Below, piece after piece: positions 61,301-64,000 of a DNA stretch of 64,000 nt. The notes beneath the pieces were generated by a model. That model did not search any database, had not been told where the DNA came from, and saw only the letters and a program-made list of their open reading frames with translations. The position numbers were made by a program, and so were the translations under genes. Positions within the stretch are counted from its first letter, which is position 1. Every line of letters starts with the position of its first letter. The stretch spans positions 1,765,001 to 1,829,000 of the forward strand of contig NC_091871.1 of the NCBI RefSeq assembly GCF_019399895.1, in the 5' to 3' direction. The DNA comes from Cardiocondyla obscurior. Lineage: Eukaryota; Arthropoda; Insecta; Hymenoptera; Formicidae.

Positions 61301-64000
61301 GAAAGCTGGATATTTAACCGTTGAGCGCGCAATTTTCTTCTCACGTCCGTTTAATCAAAATGTTTTTATACCTAAGTTTTGCGAGGCGAACGATAATAAA
61401 GCAGATCTTTTTATCGACTAAGATATAAATCACGCTTAAGAATATACAGAAAATTTATCCGAAAATAAGGATAAAAGAATTTGTATTTCTGGCATATTTA
61501 CGTTGGTAGAATTTTTATGATTTCTCCACCTTTTAATAACAATTTGAAACTTCCGCAGCTTTTTTAAATCCCTATTTTTATTTGTCTTATTTTTAAATAT
61601 ATTTTTTAATTTGTTATTTAAAAAAATTTATTTTTATTTGCACTTCTTAACGTTGAGTTTTTATTTAAAAGATCTTAATGAGATTGTCTTAAGTTATAAT
61701 ATCGCTAAGTGCCTCAGCTTTTGTTTACCTACCACAAAAAAAAAAAACGACGTCCGTTCAACTAAGTTATGAGTTCATGACGCAACACGTGACAACTGTC
61801 CTGAGTTTTTTCTGCTAATGGAAAGCAGCTAATAAATTAAAAAAAAAATATATCTTTCAGCGGTCCCTTCGATCGCGCGTTTTCACTCAATATCTACTTC
61901 AGCGTCGCGGAGTCGCCGAAAAGATTTTCCGCCGAGAGTGAGGTAACGATACTCCGAACAATGGTAGTTCAAGTTGCGCGAGCGCGACAACGCGAGCAGA
62001 TATCGGGGCCGAGGCGTGCGTGCATCGATGTGCGTCGTGTATGTTATTCTTGGATCTCGGGTTTCCTGTTGCGCTCTCCGTCTGCTCCGTCGACGCGGTA
62101 CATTCATCGTTCCCTCTTTCCAACCGCGCCTCGTCTCGCGTTACGCGGCAACGAACACGAAGCGGCAGGGCGATTGGGGTGCAAGAGGGTGATCTCCGCG
62201 AGTTAACGTGTCTATCGGCTTACGTGGCGGAGTTCTCAAATACGCGCGTCGCGAACGGACTAATAGATTCCATTCTCCCGAGCTTACCGAGTTGCGCACG
62301 AAGGGCACTTGACCTTCGCACCCCGGAGGGTTCCTCGAACGCTTCCGATGTCGTATTCTAATTTTTTTTTCTTTTCTTCTTTTTTTCTCTTTTTCTTTCT
62401 TTTTTTTTCGCCTCCCCGAATAATATTTAGAGACACCATTAGACCTGGCTTTCAGTAGCGTTCTAACGTTTTGCAGACTTTTATTAGAAAGTTCCCCGAG
62501 CAAAGCGCTATGTCTCGATTCGATCTCGACCGTGGTGGAAGCATTTTGCATAAGAACCAATCGGTTGATCGCGAGAAATCCTCACTTTCACGATTTCTCC
62601 GCGAGATTTTTCAAGGTCGCGCAATCATCTGAGGTAACGGGTAATCGATAGACTTCGTGCCAGTCGTTTCGGAGTCGCTTTGAAAGATTGATACTATTTT
62701 GCCGCGATAATTGGGTACCAATAACCAGCGCGCGTTTGTCGTAATGCAACTGCGCCGGACAACATACGAAGCGATAAGGCCGAACGTTATTATGGTTACC
62801 GGTGTAATTACTTCTGGGTAGATGTCCGATATTTAACCGAGATGTAGCTGCCCGTAGATTCCCGCGCCATTGTGCATGCGAAATGTTAGAGAGATACTCG
62901 TTCCGCGTCGTGACTCGTCACAAAAGGAAGGAATAAAGAAAAGGAAAAGGGAGGGAAAAAAAAAAAAAAGCACGCGAGCCGCCGCGTCCCGCGATACACG
63001 GATTCGACGACGATGAGGAGGGAATAAAGGCAAGTTTTCGCGAGACTTTTGTCGGGGAACGACTGATGAAAATATTAAACGACTTCTCGCAGATAAGCTG
63101 CAGACTCTCGCGAATTTCCATTATAGTTCAGATCGGAATATTGCACGAACGAGAAATATAAAAAGTGAAGTTTTGTCCCTTTCTCTTTTTCTTTCTCTCT
63201 CTTGGTCCCTTCTTTTCTTTTTTTTTTTTTCCTTTGAAAAATGCGTATATTTAATTTGCTTTCAGATATATCGACTTTAGAAGCAACGTACCGGTAATCT
63301 TGAGAACTTTTTTTTTTTTTTTTTTATAAAAATATGATTAGAAACTCGGAATCGAAAGTCTGCTTAAAAGCTGACGTAGGGAATTCTTTACTTCGATGAA
63401 AATTCTCATTTTAATCATAGAAATGGTTTATTTAATTTAACGGAGTAACTTCGTGGCGCAAACTATACATACGCGCATATGCAAACGGCCTTTTGGTCTC
63501 ACGCGGTGAGTGACGTCTTTTGCTGCCGGTGTTGGATGGTACGTAGCTGGTCTTTGGGAGTTCTATATATGTACAGGCAGTTTTCCTTTATTTTTTTTTA
63601 AACAATTTTCTTTCTCTATACCGGGAGATAAAATGTTAAAAAGATATAAACCTAATCTAACAAAAGGAAGAAAAAATAAGAAAGAAATAAAGGGACTAAA
63701 GTGTCGCGGTTGGATAAGGACGAGATGGTCGCAAAGCGACTCTTTGGCGATAGGACAAATTTTTTTTTTTCCGAGGGCACTTGGAAACAAAAGCGACGAA
63801 GCGGTTAAGGCTCGTAAACTCAAGGTGTCTACTGCAACGGCTGTTCAGGCAGACTTTTTGCGTTCTCCGTCCCAAGGTCGATTTTTCCAAGTATCTAATC
63901 ACATTCTAGTGACAAGTAATAATCATATTTCTGCGATAAAATTTCGTGATAAGATTACTTCTGAAAAATCTCTTTCTGGATTATTTTTATGCACTATATC
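55341..64000. other. Probable intron of the unidentified gene; no exon confirmed
   Basis: Mixed AT-rich and CpG-rich DNA with many poly-T tracts. Open frames such as the 181-codon one at 58054-58599 have no family motif and overlap frames on the opposite strand, as expected by chance in CpG-rich DNA. No convincing exon, RNA gene or transposon was recognised. Confidence 0.4.

Noticed and set aside
1..64000. CRISPR arrays, bacterial operon signals, transposase or viral genes
   Set aside because: None seen. The only repeats are microsatellites, homopolymers, short palindromes and one tRNA-derived relic.

Overview
This is an insect nuclear DNA window, most likely hymenopteran and plausibly an ant. 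It is AT-rich, CpG is not depleted, introns are mostly short, and the recognisable proteins are animal and arthropod families. All calls come from reading the sequence by eye: splice sites, phases and family motifs. No database search was run, so the species is an inference.

Layout. (1) 2.3-9.4 kb, + strand: a six-exon insulin-like receptor tyrosine kinase (InR). Its last coding exon is one uninterrupted 3.06-kb block, and no basic alpha/beta cleavage site is visible. (2) 9.4-21.3 kb: mostly non-coding AT-rich DNA with the InR 3'UTR, an imperfect 137-bp hairpin, microsatellites, a decayed tRNA-derived repeat and a weak three-exon gene candidate. (3) 21.4-38 kb: a compact gene cluster. On + are a secreted PI-PLC-X-domain protein, a CLIP-domain serine protease homologue lacking two catalytic residues, a tRNA 2'-phosphotransferase (TRPT1/Tpt1), a TUT1/Star-PAP-type nucleotidyltransferase and a large RS/proline-rich nuclear protein. 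On - are two small genes, LIN52 (DREAM complex subunit) and PET117 (cytochrome oxidase assembly). A small coiled-coil ORF on - at 38.7-38.9 kb may be a further gene. (4) 40.1-43.1 kb: a very CpG-rich block that looks like the promoter and 5' leader of a large + strand gene. (5) 43-64 kb: long intronic or intergenic DNA, with one likely first coding exon at 55.2 kb behind a purine-rich leader. The rest of that gene probably lies beyond the window.

The genes do not form a pathway. The cluster is housekeeping (RNA end processing, DREAM, COX assembly, splicing-type RS protein) with extracellular proteins (InR, PI-PLC-X, serine protease homologue) on its left. No CRISPR, rRNA, intact tRNA, transposase or viral gene was seen. 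The least explained structure is a short palindromic element (arms around TTGCATYTGATTGG) present twice, 4.7 kb apart, in gene-flanking DNA. One copy contains a candidate start codon of TRPT1.
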